Assembly (NCBI GenBank): GCA_013407085.1 | Contig: JACCGJ010000559.1 | Coordinates: 5,524 to 69,523, forward strand | DNA: 64,000 nucleotides | Source: Atriophallophorus winterbourni | Taxonomy: Eukaryota; Platyhelminthes; Trematoda; Plagiorchiida; Microphallidae | Direction: 5' to 3' | Shown: in pieces, positions 60,401-64,000 of the stretch | Layout: each line of letters opens with the position of its first letter | How positions within the stretch are numbered: the first letter of the stretch is position 1 | Notes under the pieces: generated by a model | Database searches by the model: none | The model's input: only the letters and a program-made list of their open reading frames with translations | Told to the model about the DNA's origin: nothing | Program-made: the position numbers and the translations under genes

Positions 60401-60407
60401 TTTGTGA
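26902..60407 (+). CDS. FGD-like RhoGEF gene (DH-PH-FYVE-PH), about 15-17 exons
   Basis: Exons: 26902-27058, 27090-27304, 27335-27631, 27749-27868, 28091-28187, 28228-28278, 28313-28371, 29337-29489, 31056-31142, 36981-37069, 38254-38428, 41041-41169, 43385-43537, 53922-54856 and 60353-60407, plus duplicate FYVE exons 46657-46785 and 49076-49228. They join in frame to 2772 nt (923 aa and stop) with one FYVE pair, or about 1017 aa with two. FGD proteins activate Cdc42/Rho GTPases through DH-PH1 and bind phosphoinositides through PH1, FYVE and PH2, linking membranes to actin. Approximate residues: DH 100-332, PH1 370-480, FYVE 505-575, PH2 595-923 with inserts. The FYVE segment CGSCTDYQAPIAY resembles FGD FYVE domains (CxKCSDYRAxLxY). 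The upstream start is not identified. Which FGD paralogue is unresolved. Confidence 0.88.
27090..27304 (+). CDS. FGD-like exon: start of DH domain
   Basis: Acceptor tatttacag and donor gtataa. After an acidic/Ser linker (ENDKDHSNLTSVDSCPSLTY) it reads REKLEKKIKRIHYEMVNYEK then RLLESLRILK: the first DH helix, where a Glu and the YxxxL pattern of conserved region 1 are expected. It starts with two nucleotides and ends in phase 0. Confidence 0.75.
27335..27631 (+). CDS. FGD-like exon: DH domain, conserved regions 1-2
   Basis: A 99-codon phase-0 exon between cgcttcacag and gtaagt. Contains LCDIFKDIPLLYSLHQNISD, matching the IFxNIxxIYxxH signature of RhoGEF domains, then a middle helix with FPNMNIYQSFICRYSQNFHK (typical YxxYxxNY pattern) and DFSDFCKSCL. 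Confidence 0.88.
27749..27868 (+). CDS. FGD-like exon: DH domain, middle part
   Basis: A 40-codon phase-0 exon after tattaatttag, donor gtaata. Reads VLPTFLLTLSKDLICCQSCR then DFSLLIPRVHYMSQKCLKSE. Similarity to DH consensus is loose, but phase, splice sites and position between two DH exons support it. Confidence 0.65.
28091..28187 (+). CDS. FGD-like exon: DH domain, conserved region 3
   Basis: Acceptor ttctccgtctag and strong donor gtgagt. Reads ETSQFEEQRIQDVFGMYFGV then HCSLTRFRLLIS. The (S/R)LTRFRLLI segment matches the PVQR-xxRYxLLL helix that contacts the GTPase. It ends in phase 1. Confidence 0.72.
28228..28278 (+). CDS. FGD-like exon: DH loop and helix
   Basis: A 51-nt exon between tcctcgagttag and gtatgt. 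With the preceding nucleotide it reads KLHQELPEHDERFKETE, matching the ELLKxTPxxHPDxxxL segment of DH domains. The short length and 2-in/1-out phase fit both neighbours. Confidence 0.78.
28313..28371 (+). CDS. FGD-like exon: last DH helix
   Basis: Between cattcaccag and gtaaac. Completes a Ser codon, then reads ALKCLSNLLLNSEGEMIRQ, equivalent to the long C-terminal DH helix (A-xxI-xxxxNE-xR). It ends in phase 0. Confidence 0.8.
29337..29489 (+). CDS. FGD-like exon: DH-PH linker and first PH1 strands
   Basis: A 51-codon phase-0 exon between ttccttaaacag and gtgagt. Contains LALNKIDGLHFTFDEIPPLL, then REGPCKKISRR and TMDRHLLL, the LxREGxLxKxS and RxLxLF pattern that opens the PH domain after a DH domain. 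Confidence 0.85.
29490..31055. other. FGD-like intron with hammerhead-family repeat
   Basis: Apart from the hammerhead-type motif at 30341-30378 and its flanks (about 30300-30420), no coding or repeat features are recognised. Confidence 0.5.
30341..30378 (+). ncRNA. Hammerhead-type ribozyme motif, subfamily A, diverged
   Basis: CUGAUGA core at 30345-30351, stem II GGGC-AAACA-GCCA (3 of 4 pairs), then GAA and ACCGGU. Stem I (CCAU versus GCGG) is weakened, so activity is doubtful. Confidence 0.55.
31056..31142 (+). CDS. FGD-like exon: PH1 middle strands
   Basis: A 29-codon phase-0 exon between ttctttttaacag and gtatcg. Reads FSGYLVLTEPPSPLGRYQVK then SETILKNMK, continuing LLL from the previous exon into the strand-loop-strand (xGRYxVK) of FGD-type PH1. 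Confidence 0.85.
31440..31476. repeat. (TA)n microsatellite at gap edge
   Basis: About 18 TA units ending a few bases before the N run; probably the reason the assembly breaks here. Confidence 0.95.
31486..32485. other. Assembly gap of 1000 N
   Basis: Exactly 1000 N, a placeholder of unknown true length, within the FGD-like intron between 31142 and 36981. The 5' end of the following LINE is lost in it. Confidence 0.98.
32486..35390 (+). mobile_element. RTE-like non-LTR retrotransposon, 3'-truncated
   Basis: Leader repeat (32486-32750), apurinic-type endonuclease, linker and RT, all on +. The RT frame stops making sense at YLGRCIKGSTG (about 35390), where the sequence becomes a second copy of the element's own leader. 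Inserted in sense orientation in an FGD-like intron. Confidence 0.85.
32757..34451 (+). pseudogene. RTE-like LINE endonuclease region with in-frame stop
   Basis: Motifs along the frame: FKLAAFNVRTL (residue 92), CLSETRL (124), GVGIALSS (166), AAYAPTD (214), ILAGDLNARVG (248), DNGERLLSLCAEHRLF, WTQIDHIAISYRW and SSEHALV. The final catalytic motif, usually SDH, is SEH here. A TAG at 33966 interrupts the frame, which then continues in frame to 34451 (TAA). Nicks target DNA in target-primed reverse transcription; this copy is broken. Confidence 0.88.
34452..35439 (+). pseudogene. RTE-like LINE reverse transcriptase, frameshifted and truncated
   Basis: Starts with RRRKAPGLDELPAELFVEGV, shifts frame near 34550, then NHRGISLIPVVSKLFVSIIL, EEQAGFRGGRGCVDQIFTLR, IIVFLDIRAAFDSIDRTALW, SSGVRQGCPISPFLFNFAID and the catalytic LDYADDIALL (about 35157). 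Catalytic residues are intact, but the thumb and C-terminal region are missing because the frame runs into leader repeat (terminal GVVVGMTTYYL). Confidence 0.88.
35391..35965 (+). mobile_element. LINE-derived short element joined to the LINE
   Basis: Begins aggttgtaacagcggggtgg, matching the start of the element at 3220, and ends cgcacaaaagtaaaaaaagg. It follows the truncated RT directly with no spacer, giving the LINE the same leader on both sides in the same orientation. Confidence 0.75.
36532..36569 (-). ncRNA. Hammerhead-type ribozyme motif, complete core (minus)
   Basis: Minus strand 5'-3': CCAC, CUGACGA, stem II UGGC-AAACA-GCCA, GAA, ACCGGU, A, GUGG. All invariant core bases of the hammerhead are present. 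Stem I CCAC/GUGG and stem II UGGC/GCCA pair perfectly; ACCGGU is a palindromic minimal stem III; predicted cleavage is after the GUA triplet. Prediction from sequence only. Confidence 0.72.
36709..36746 (+). ncRNA. Hammerhead-type ribozyme motif, complete core (plus)
   Basis: Plus strand: CCAC (36709-36712), CUGACGA (36713-36719), UGGC-GAACA-GCCA (36720-36732), GAA, ACCGGU, A, GUGG (36743-36746). Every helix pairs and the core matches the hammerhead consensus. Mirror image of the motif at 36532-36569. Confidence 0.74.
36981..37069 (+). CDS. FGD-like exon: PH1 strands (3' end uncertain)
   Basis: After acceptor ttttctacag the phase-0 frame reads LSQIGEDDEIGIPHSFRIRA then QNLCVQ. Two donors are possible: gtggca after 37058 (phase 0) and gtgagt after 37069 (phase 2, adding VAF). 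Only the second matches the phase of the exon at 38254, so it is preferred. The combined PH1 would carry an unusual extra segment near strand 6. Confidence 0.75.
37245..37745. repeat. GC-richer block, probable unknown repeat
   Basis: About 500 bp markedly more GC-rich than its AT-rich intron surroundings (e.g. cacgtggtgcccgctgggtg, catcacgacgcggcggatgt), with open frames on both strands but no recognised domain. Looks like an inserted element; family unknown. Confidence 0.4.
38254..38428 (+). CDS. FGD-like exon: PH1 end and linker to FYVE
   Basis: Reads YRSIFRIKNCDAFTLVSNNE then EKKSWWDAIQSAIEEEN, the last PH strand and the C-terminal helix with its invariant Trp. An acidic linker ends in DNVNGL at donor gtatgt, phase 0. 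The acceptor chosen (ccttag, 38248-38253) has a poor pyrimidine tract; cattcaag at 38270 is an alternative but mismatches phase. Confidence 0.82.
38429..39890. other. FGD-like intron, unassigned
   Basis: No recognised gene or repeat between the PH1-end exon and the LINE fragment at 39930. Confidence 0.4.
39930..40110 (+). pseudogene. LINE C-terminal fragment, decayed
   Basis: Frames on + give GYFCRMESGCIPEDSLL then VQDACKWCVDAVDIDPT, matching LGHVYRMENGRIPKDLL and YKDVCKRDMKALDIDPA of the LINE at 62750-63500. Contains stops and frame changes. Confidence 0.65.
40292..40322. repeat. (TTA)n / (CTATTA) microsatellite
   Basis: Uninterrupted TTA repeats followed by ctattac units. Confidence 0.9.
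40413..40860 (+). mobile_element. Internally deleted LINE: 5' leader joined to a 3' end
   Basis: 40413-40570 matches the LINE leader at 32747-32905 (ggggtcccctaagctaaccc, ggcaaccgggtagtatg). About 40680-40860 matches the 3' end of the LINE at 62750, including gtcgacatcgaccg and a caacaacaaa tail. The coding region is absent. Its 3' end marks the start of duplication copy 1. Confidence 0.65.
41041..41169 (+). CDS. FGD-like exon: FYVE first half, copy 1
   Basis: A 43-codon phase-0 exon between tcgtccctcacag and gtaagc. Contains the WIRD motif (WxxD), the first zinc pair CAEC, and the basic RRHHCRACG signature that binds PtdIns3P. Continues in phase into 43385. A near-identical copy is at 46657, differing by one synonymous base (CGC/CGT Arg). 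Confidence 0.93.
41681..41945 (-). mobile_element. SINE-like repeat in duplication copy 1
   Basis: Minus-strand full-length-like copy starting ggtatggtatggtatgaaag, including a 26-bp insertion-like segment (ttatccgcaaatgaggagcc). The same copy is at the equivalent place in duplication copy 2, so insertion predates the duplication. Confidence 0.8.
41990..42361 (+). pseudogene. Penelope-like element endonuclease (GIY-YIG) fragment, copy 1
   Basis: Reads CVYRNKCKDCFTVYIKHTTK, then SLIRDSDFAQHVLDTGHSAD and HIEAVEITKAGTEAIKEI. The pattern of VYxxxCxxCxxVYI, HxxxTGHxxD and a conserved E is that of the C-terminal GIY-YIG nuclease of Penelope-like retroelements. The RT upstream is absent. Confidence 0.72.
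42370..43384. other. Intron between FYVE half-exons, copy 1
   Basis: No coding signal; conserved with copy 2 (48010-49075) apart from small indels. Confidence 0.5.
43385..43537 (+). CDS. FGD-like exon: FYVE second half, copy 1
   Basis: A 51-codon phase-0 exon between ttacacctccgcag and gtaaga. Reads VFCGSCTDYQAPIAYLNGKL then QRVCEADYHLIYGEMLP and an acidic tail ending EHDDE. CGSC supplies the third zinc pair. The fourth pair is C-E-A-D, with Asp where the eighth Cys is expected. The same residue is in copy 2. Confidence 0.92.
44400..45309 (-). mobile_element. Penelope-like element 3' part, minus strand, copy 1
   Basis: The minus strand reads KINCKGC, a stop, GVYIGQTSREFST (45063-45025), then SLIRDSVLAEHVLDTGHTAL and, after a frameshift, EAVEITKAGKNAVNKVDGAD with LQRININVRNP ending near 44720. 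About 240 bp downstream on the same strand is a hammerhead-like motif. GIY-YIG residues are visible (GVY, YIG). Confidence 0.78.
44439..44481 (-). ncRNA. Hammerhead-like motif of Penelope element, copy 1
   Basis: Minus strand: UUGGU, CUGACGA, A, GCUU...AAGC (stem II with 8-nt loop CUGUGUCA plus one A), GAA, ACGU, U, ACCAA. Stem I UUGGU/ACCAA pairs over 5 bp and ACGU is palindromic. One extra A before stem II departs from consensus. Position downstream of the endonuclease fits ribozymes known in Penelope terminal repeats. Confidence 0.6.
45310..46309. other. Assembly gap of 1000 N
   Basis: Exactly 1000 N separating the two duplication copies. Its flanks both belong to the duplicated unit, so its true content and the tandem order are unverified. 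Confidence 0.98.
46657..46785 (+). CDS. FGD-like exon: FYVE first half, duplicate copy 2
   Basis: A duplicate of 41041-41169 with the same acceptor, donor and phase and one synonymous substitution. If both copies are genuine it could be a mutually exclusive exon or add a second FYVE module in frame; it could also be an allelic contig placed in tandem across the gap. Confidence 0.85.
47336..47601 (-). mobile_element. SINE-like repeat in duplication copy 2
   Basis: Orthologous duplicate of the copy at 41681-41945, with several point differences but the same distinctive internal insertion. Confidence 0.8.
47640..48003 (+). pseudogene. Penelope-like endonuclease fragment, copy 2
   Basis: Duplicate of 41990-42361 with a deletion around the HVLDTGH segment (RSTSARHSADLEKVDVL), so more decayed than copy 1. 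Confidence 0.7.
49076..49228 (+). CDS. FGD-like exon: FYVE second half, duplicate copy 2
   Basis: A duplicate of 43385-43537 with a single synonymous change (GTA/GTT Val before CEAD). Splice sites and phase are intact. Its EHDDE end joins in phase 0 either to 53922 or, if preceded by copy 1, produces a double-FYVE protein. Confidence 0.85.
49574..49914 (-). mobile_element. LINE C-terminal insertion present only in copy 2
   Basis: The minus strand reads DPWLGHVCRMDPSSHTKVSS, then GRPKETWHRTLERELHAQGF and DRNHWREVVFASCATRHG, a LINE C-terminus, followed by a (TGAG)n tail. Near-direct repeats gttaaagact (left) and gttgaagact (right) look like a target duplication. Absent from the same place in copy 1 (about 43850). 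Confidence 0.78.
50488..51397 (-). mobile_element. Penelope-like element 3' part, minus strand, copy 2
   Basis: Duplicate of 44400-45309. The endonuclease part (50799-51397) appears identical to copy 1 by eye. Confidence 0.78.
50527..50569 (-). ncRNA. Hammerhead-like motif of Penelope element, copy 2
   Basis: Identical in sequence and position to the motif at 44439-44481 (offset 6088). Confidence 0.6.
51413..51442. repeat. (TCA)n microsatellite
   Basis: About ten TCA units immediately after the end of duplication copy 2. Confidence 0.95.
51460..52604. other. FGD-like intron, unassigned
   Basis: No recognised coding or repeat homology. Confidence 0.4.
52605..53158 (-). mobile_element. LINE-derived short non-autonomous element
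   Basis: Minus-strand relative of 3220-3740: starts (at 53158) ccaaaggttgtcatagccgg and ends gatagtcgcacaaaaata. Collinear over the whole length, with a different middle segment (about 52915-52965). Confidence 0.78.
53715..53730. repeat. (GT)n microsatellite
   Basis: Eight GT units, in the intron just upstream of the FGD-like PH2 exon. Confidence 0.9.
53922..54856 (+). CDS. FGD-like large exon: PH2 domain with long inserts
   Basis: A 935-nt exon between aattactttacag and gtaagt. DSKTVQKGHLLSCQYRHGTW looks like the first PH2 strand pair; TLLSIFAARADSRPRVKFPL with LGTRL looks like the middle strands; LGFILLPMNSDIIAYYFEAQ with TLEMRNR looks like the last strand and start of the helix. Between these lie Ser/Thr-rich inserts, a Thr run (NNTTTTTTG), a seven-proline run (RKPPPPPPPAP) and a helical stretch (DSLRPLREKLQSAAGQIDSL). 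It ends in phase 2, matching 60353. Confidence 0.85.
55044..55085 (+). ncRNA. Degenerate hammerhead-family copy
   Basis: Reads GUGAUAA, GCGC-AAACA-GCAU, GAAAUCGG, a mutated version of the family motif; not expected to be active. Confidence 0.4.
55219..55256 (+). ncRNA. Hammerhead-type ribozyme motif, complete core
   Basis: CCAC, CUGAUGA, CGGC-AAACA-GCCA (3 of 4 stem II pairs), GAA, ACCGGU, A, GUGG. The core is the textbook CUGAUGA. Flanks (upstream cctgatcttactgtctccac, downstream gtgtgtaagtgcgggggatg) are shared with the copies at 30341 and 36709. Confidence 0.7.
56455..56674 (+). other. Unrecognised open reading segment
   Basis: After a ccaccacag acceptor-like site an open stretch reads VEIPFTKRNTILPNLDSPVV, IQNLTFGKKLDAVEIFLNHI and ISFTKNPFDHVLQDSL then a stop. 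Composition looks protein-like, but no family is recognised; could be a retroelement remnant or an alternative FGD terminal exon. Confidence 0.2.
56930..57167 (-). mobile_element. SINE-like repeat copy in last FGD intron
   Basis: Minus copy beginning near tggcatggcatgaacgcaca and ending gattgcacatccgtgc. Confidence 0.75.
57170..59540. other. FGD-like last intron, repeat remnants
   Basis: Contains a decayed hammerhead-family repeat (about 57825-58010, with a tgctcatttgcatacatttc tail region) and a short LINE 3' remnant (ggtccacatcgaccgaagat near 58450). Otherwise nothing recognised. Confidence 0.45.
59541..60000. repeat. Cluster of decayed hammerhead-family repeats
   Basis: Three units: minus at 59541-59580 and about 59761-59797, plus at about 59949-59984. 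They keep the GUGC-AAACA-GCAC-like stem II and ACCGGUCGUG but have damaged CUGAUGA cores. The two minus units are followed (at lower coordinates) by cacacacaca tracts and tgcatgcatttccatcacac. Confidence 0.6.
60353..60407 (+). CDS. FGD-like terminal exon: end of PH2 helix and stop
   Basis: After acceptor gtcaaactttcag one nucleotide completes Arg, then WINAIRHTCLAYMNQHL and TGA. The Trp following MRNR is the invariant Trp of the PH C-terminal helix, so the exon finishes PH2 and the protein. The intron before it is 5.5 kb and contains SINE-like and hammerhead-bearing repeats. Confidence 0.88.
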
Positions 60408-60946
60408 CTCGGGAACCGTTGAGAGTGAACTTATTCCGCTCACTAATACACCCCTTTTCACAACCATGCACGACTGGTGGCCCACCACGCACTCTCGTCA
60501 CGTTGATTTTGCCGTGATTTCGATTGTTTTTCTTGTACCTAACTGACTTGATGATCTTCTTTTCTACTGAATCTCTTCACGTTTTCCAACCGCAATCAAT
60601 CACTCAACCTTTGATCCAAACTATGATTTTTGCCTTGTGAAACAATTGGTTATGTCTTGGTTGGTTGGGTGTTCCATATTAGCCATCAATCACTTCGTGG
60701 AAGTACTAGTGATGAACTCTCGTGTACCATTCAGGTAGATTGGAAGAGCTAATTGCAGGGTCAGTGTTTCAAGGTTCATTAACTGTTGAGGCGGAAAACG
60801 TACAGCGGCAGTTTTTCCGCTTTCGTAATCTCGCACTCTCATAATCATGGATAGCATTATCGCGATATCAAGTACTCTCATACAACTATAACATGTTAAA
60901 ATGGGAAAGGGTGTAACCTAAAGCTACAAACCATGTAGTAGATTAA

Positions 60947-61918
60947 CCTTCCTGGACCTGAAACCTCTCATAGTACACGGAGTACTAAAATGGGGTCATA
61001 ATTGACCCCAATCGTTTTTTTGTATTTAAACATGTTATTAAGGTTCTGCAATGGAATGAAATGAATAAAAACTATATTCTAGAGACTTTAAAGCTTTATT
61101 TCCAAATATTCATCAACTAAAATCCATATTTATGGAAAGAAAAACAAAATTTAATAAAAGATAAACTGATGGGTACAAATAATTAAGCATGACAGTTTAC
61201 ACAATTTGTTACATTGGCTTCTGTATGTTCAGGGCAAATGAATGCAGAGCATAACGAACATTTAACACTATATTTGGTGTCTTTCGTCCTTGGGCAGAAT
61301 GCACAGCGATTTCTTTTCCCTTTTCCTAAATTAGCTGGTATTGGTGGTGGAACCGGTTGTGGTAGAGGGCTTATAACTGATGCCATAGCTGCTTGAACTG
61401 ACAATGGTATTCCTGTTCTTGGAGGATTTGCCCTTGCTTTGATTGCAGGTTTCAGGTTTAAGTAGAAGAGGAAGAATCATCTTCATTAGGCAAGATATTG
61501 TCTTCTATTTCTGAATTTTCATCATGAATAAGTTCTTCTTCACTATCAACCTCCGAATCGGATTTATATAAAGTTTCTTGTATTTGTTCATCACTAAGAT
61601 ATATACCAGACATAACTGGGTATTATTATCTGGAAAAAAATTATAAAAATTAAAAATTTCTGTAATAAATAAATTTTTAGGACAATATTTGACATCAACA
61701 CATTCTCCTGAAATGGGGTCAAAAATGACCCCACACACTTAAAAACGTCATAAGTAGTAAAATAAAACAAGTATTCAATTGGTACTGCTTGTCAATGTTT
61801 TACACATAATTTTAGGAAGGAAATGATAATTTTGGATAAATTTAACAATTAGTTTAGCAGTTATTGCAAAATTACATACTCTGGGGTCATTTCTGACCCC
61901 ATTTCAGGTCCAGGAAGG
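60947..61918 (-). mobile_element. piggyBac-type transposon, internally deleted
   Basis: Flanked by TTAA at 60943-60946 and 61919-61922, with inverted ends CCTTCCTGGACCTGAAA identical over 17 bp. Internal palindromes TGGGGTCA-n4/5-TGACCCCA lie near both ends and at 61712-61733. The minus strand encodes an acidic N-terminal piece (MSGIYLSDEQIQETLYKSDS) and a Cys-rich C-terminus; the catalytic core is missing. 972 bp long. Confidence 0.9.
61183..61480 (-). pseudogene. piggyBac transposase C-terminal zinc-binding remnant
   Basis: Minus frame: GKGKRNRCAFCPRTKDTKYS, then VKCSLCSAFICPEHT and NVTNCVNCHA. The CxxC-C-xxC-CxxH-CxxC arrangement is the C-terminal cysteine-rich domain of piggyBac transposases, which binds the transposon ends. 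The upstream DDD catalytic region is deleted. Confidence 0.82.
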
Positions 61919-61922
61919 TTAA

Positions 61923-62749
61923 GCAGATCAATACTGGGATATGGTGCTCACACCTCGGATCAAACATGCATTCACTCAGATTTTAAGAACCAGTGAGCGA
62001 TATCAGAATAACATCTTATCTGCGGCTTTCACTGTCATACATCTAGAGAAGCATTCCTCGCTACGTAACTTGAGAACAACCAAGATAGGGGCGTTTCTCG
62101 CAACTACAATTTCTAATGGAAATGATTCATTACAGATCCATAAAGCAAACAACAACGACACTTCAAAAACACAATTCTGAGCGACATCGAATAATTCACC
62201 GCGTGTAGAGCGGGCACGAAGTATTCAGACGTATTCACTTTCTGAGGTCATACGGGCCGACTTGTTGTGCCGCGCAGGTAATCGTGGCATATTGATTTAC
62301 AACAGACAATAAGCCGAAACGAAAGCGGTGTGTGCTCACTCTCATTATCGGTTTAGACTTGAACAACCGAATAGTATTCAAGCTCATGCGCAGCTATTTT
62401 TAACGCATTTCGGAGTTCACTGCGACGAACAACGGGTATGCGTAACTTAATTCAAGGTTTTTAATGGTCCAAAAAGCAACAAGCTTAACAGCAACCATAG
62501 GATGATAAACATTGAAATGAATGTGTATAAACAAGATAAGGAATTCGATTAAACAGTATATAAGTGTTCGGGAAACGAATAATTCAATAAAAAATCGTCT
62601 AATTTCGTTTTGAATTCATGCAAGCTAGTGGCGCGAGCAACGGTAGAACGTAATCTATTCCAAGTAAAACAGACATGGGCAGAGTAAAAATACCTTCTAC
62701 AGTTCAGGCGATGTTGTGGCTCGGTTTGTAAAATTAATTTAGTTATCTA
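61923..62749. other. Unassigned flank
   Basis: No coding or repeat signature recognised. Confidence 0.4.
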
Positions 62750-63500
62750 CATTTGTTGTTGTTAGCCTCCGTCGGTCGATGTCGACCATGGATGTACACC
62801 ACATCGCATGAATTTCATGTTTTGCAACTTTTTGAATGACTAAACAGTCCGATTCGTGAGGAACAATCTCTCCCGCAGCGCTTGCAACGATAGTCAGAAC
62901 TGTGTTGTATTGCATCAGTTGCACGCCGGCGGCGTGATCTGCGTTCAGCAGCCAGGAGCTGTATTTGCTCCTCCCCGGCTTGCAGTCGACGCTTTACACA
63001 ATGCCTCCAAAGTGAGCGGTCAAGAGCAAGTTCTTCCCAGCTTGCGGGGTCAATGTCAAGAGCTTTCATATCTCTTTTGCAAACATCTTTGTACCGCAAG
63101 TGCGGTCTGCCCAATGGTCGACTTCCTAATTGCAACTCACCGTAGAGTAGATCTTTCGGAATACGACCATTTTCCATTCTATAGACATGACCAAGCCATC
63201 GCAGGCGGCGCTGACGTAATAGGGTGAACATGCTCTGTAGACCAGCTTTTGAAAGCATTTAGCATTAGTCACTCTGTCCATCCACGATATGTTCAAGATA
63301 CGACGGATGCTTCGTAGATGGAAAGCATTCAGCTTCCGTTCGTGTCTTGCGTGGGTTGGCCCAGGTTTCACTGCCGTATAGTAAAGCATTTAGTACGCAC
63401 GCGCTGTATACCATCATCTTTGTCTTTACAGTCAGCTTGCGGTTACCCCAAACACGAGAGTTCAATCGGGACAAAATGACAGCTGCTCTGCCAATCCGCT
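62750..63500 (-). pseudogene. LINE RT C-terminal region with Cys-His motif, 5'-truncated
   Basis: The minus strand in order (with frame changes): LNSRVWGNRKLTVKTKMMVY, LNALLYGSETW, KLNAFHLRSIRRILNISWMD, RRLRWLGHVYRMENGRIPKD, RPHLRYKDVCKRDMKALDID, and finally a CKRCGRDCSSRIGLFSHSKS zinc-knuckle-like end before the stop at 62815. The 3' end is gtcgacatcgaccgac plus an (AAC)n tail. An old 5'-truncated copy of a non-LTR element. Confidence 0.85.
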
Positions 63501-63696
63501 TATCACGTGTAAAATCCGATTAGTATAGCGATTTTTCAACGTATGACTTCGTCTAGAGTTTTGCATGAACAAGCGTGTATTATTCGCTTGAGCTGAAATT
63601 GATTGAAAGCCTTTGAGTTCTCCCGTCTTGGTTCATTAGCCATCTCCTATCTATAACATCAGGACATTAAGGAAATATCCATATCAAACACCTCTC

Positions 63697-63733
63697 ACGA
63701 ACCGGTTTCGTACTGATTGCGCTTATCAGGTAG
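63697..63733 (-). ncRNA. Degenerate hammerhead-family copy
   Basis: Minus strand: CUGAUAA (core G to A), GCGC-AAUCA-GUAC, GAAACCGGUU. The core change and weak stem II suggest an inactive remnant. Confidence 0.45.
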
Positions 63734-63739
63734 GCACCG

Positions 63740-64000
63740 TACGGTCAGTAGTGAAATGGCAAACAAGGCATTAATGTTCTAGCCTCTATAGAATAAAGCT
63801 GGCACCACCAAACTGTTCAATCGCTTTTAAACACATGCGGATAGAGTAAAACCTTTGGGCATGAACACAAGATCCTTATTTGCATACTATTTCATCAGAT
63901 TATAGCTTCACACGAAATTATTTGAATTTGGCTGTAGAAAAGCGAAATCATCCATCTTCGTGCTCCCAAACGAGATTTAGAATCAAACGTTCGGATCGAA
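63740..64000. other. Remainder of hammerhead-family repeat and window end
   Basis: Continues the repeat (ctttagg-type text, tatttgcatactatttcatc) and then nothing recognisable to the window end. Confidence 0.4.

Noticed and set aside
1..64000. tRNA, rRNA, CRISPR, bacterial operon or prophage features
   Set aside because: Looked for and not seen; intron-split host genes and animal retroelements show this is a eukaryotic nuclear sequence.

Overview
This is a metazoan nuclear genome window, most probably from a parasitic flatworm (digenean-like). I infer that from small phase-matched exons separated by repeat-packed introns, CR1-type and RTE-like LINEs, Penelope-like elements, and short hammerhead-type ribozyme motifs of the kind known in schistosome and Penelope repeats. 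Species is not determinable by eye. Two runs of exactly 1000 N (31486-32485 and 45310-46309) are scaffold gaps of unknown true size.

Two host genes can be assembled exon by exon on the + strand. (1) The 3' portion of a nucleoporin NUP35/Nup53 gene lies at 607-9554: a Ser/Pro-rich N-terminal exon, the Nup35-type RRM split over three exons, a Ser-rich tail and the C-terminal amphipathic helix ending in FGW plus one residue. All junctions are phase-compatible, and one intron needs a GC donor. (2) An FGD-type Rho guanine nucleotide exchange factor lies at about 26902-60407, with domain order DH (RhoGEF), PH1, FYVE, PH2. Fifteen exon positions join in frame to about 923 aa with one FYVE exon pair. 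The two FYVE exons occur twice, inside a tandem segmental duplication (copy 1 about 40680-45309, copy 2 46310-51397) whose copies sit either side of the second gap. The promoter and first exons of both genes were not identified.

The rest is mainly mobile DNA. 0-6 kb: NUP35 introns full of a roughly 250-bp SINE-like repeat with an ATACC tail. 8.9-11.7 kb: two MULE-like DNA transposons with long inverted ends and 8-bp target duplications, one inside the last NUP35 intron. 12.9-19.6 kb: a minus-strand cluster of dead CR1 LINEs. 23.7-25.9 kb: a much better preserved CR1 LINE. 32.5-36 kb: an RTE-like LINE inside an FGD intron, joined head to tail to another copy of its own leader. 40-51 kb: the duplication, with Penelope-like endonuclease fragments in both orientations. 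60.9-61.9 kb: a piggyBac deletion derivative with TTAA flanks. 62.7-63.5 kb: a LINE C-terminus.

The most interesting signal is a dispersed family of about 38-nt motifs matching the hammerhead ribozyme core (CUGANGA, 4-bp stem II, GAA, palindromic ACCGGU stem III, CCAC/GUGG stem I), with compensatory change in stem II between subfamilies. One locus carries it on both strands in a foldback. A second, different hammerhead-like motif lies downstream of the Penelope endonuclease. Other notable points are the in-frame duplicated FYVE exon pair that differs only synonymously, a FYVE domain with Asp at the eighth zinc-ligand position, and a PH2 domain interrupted by long low-complexity inserts.
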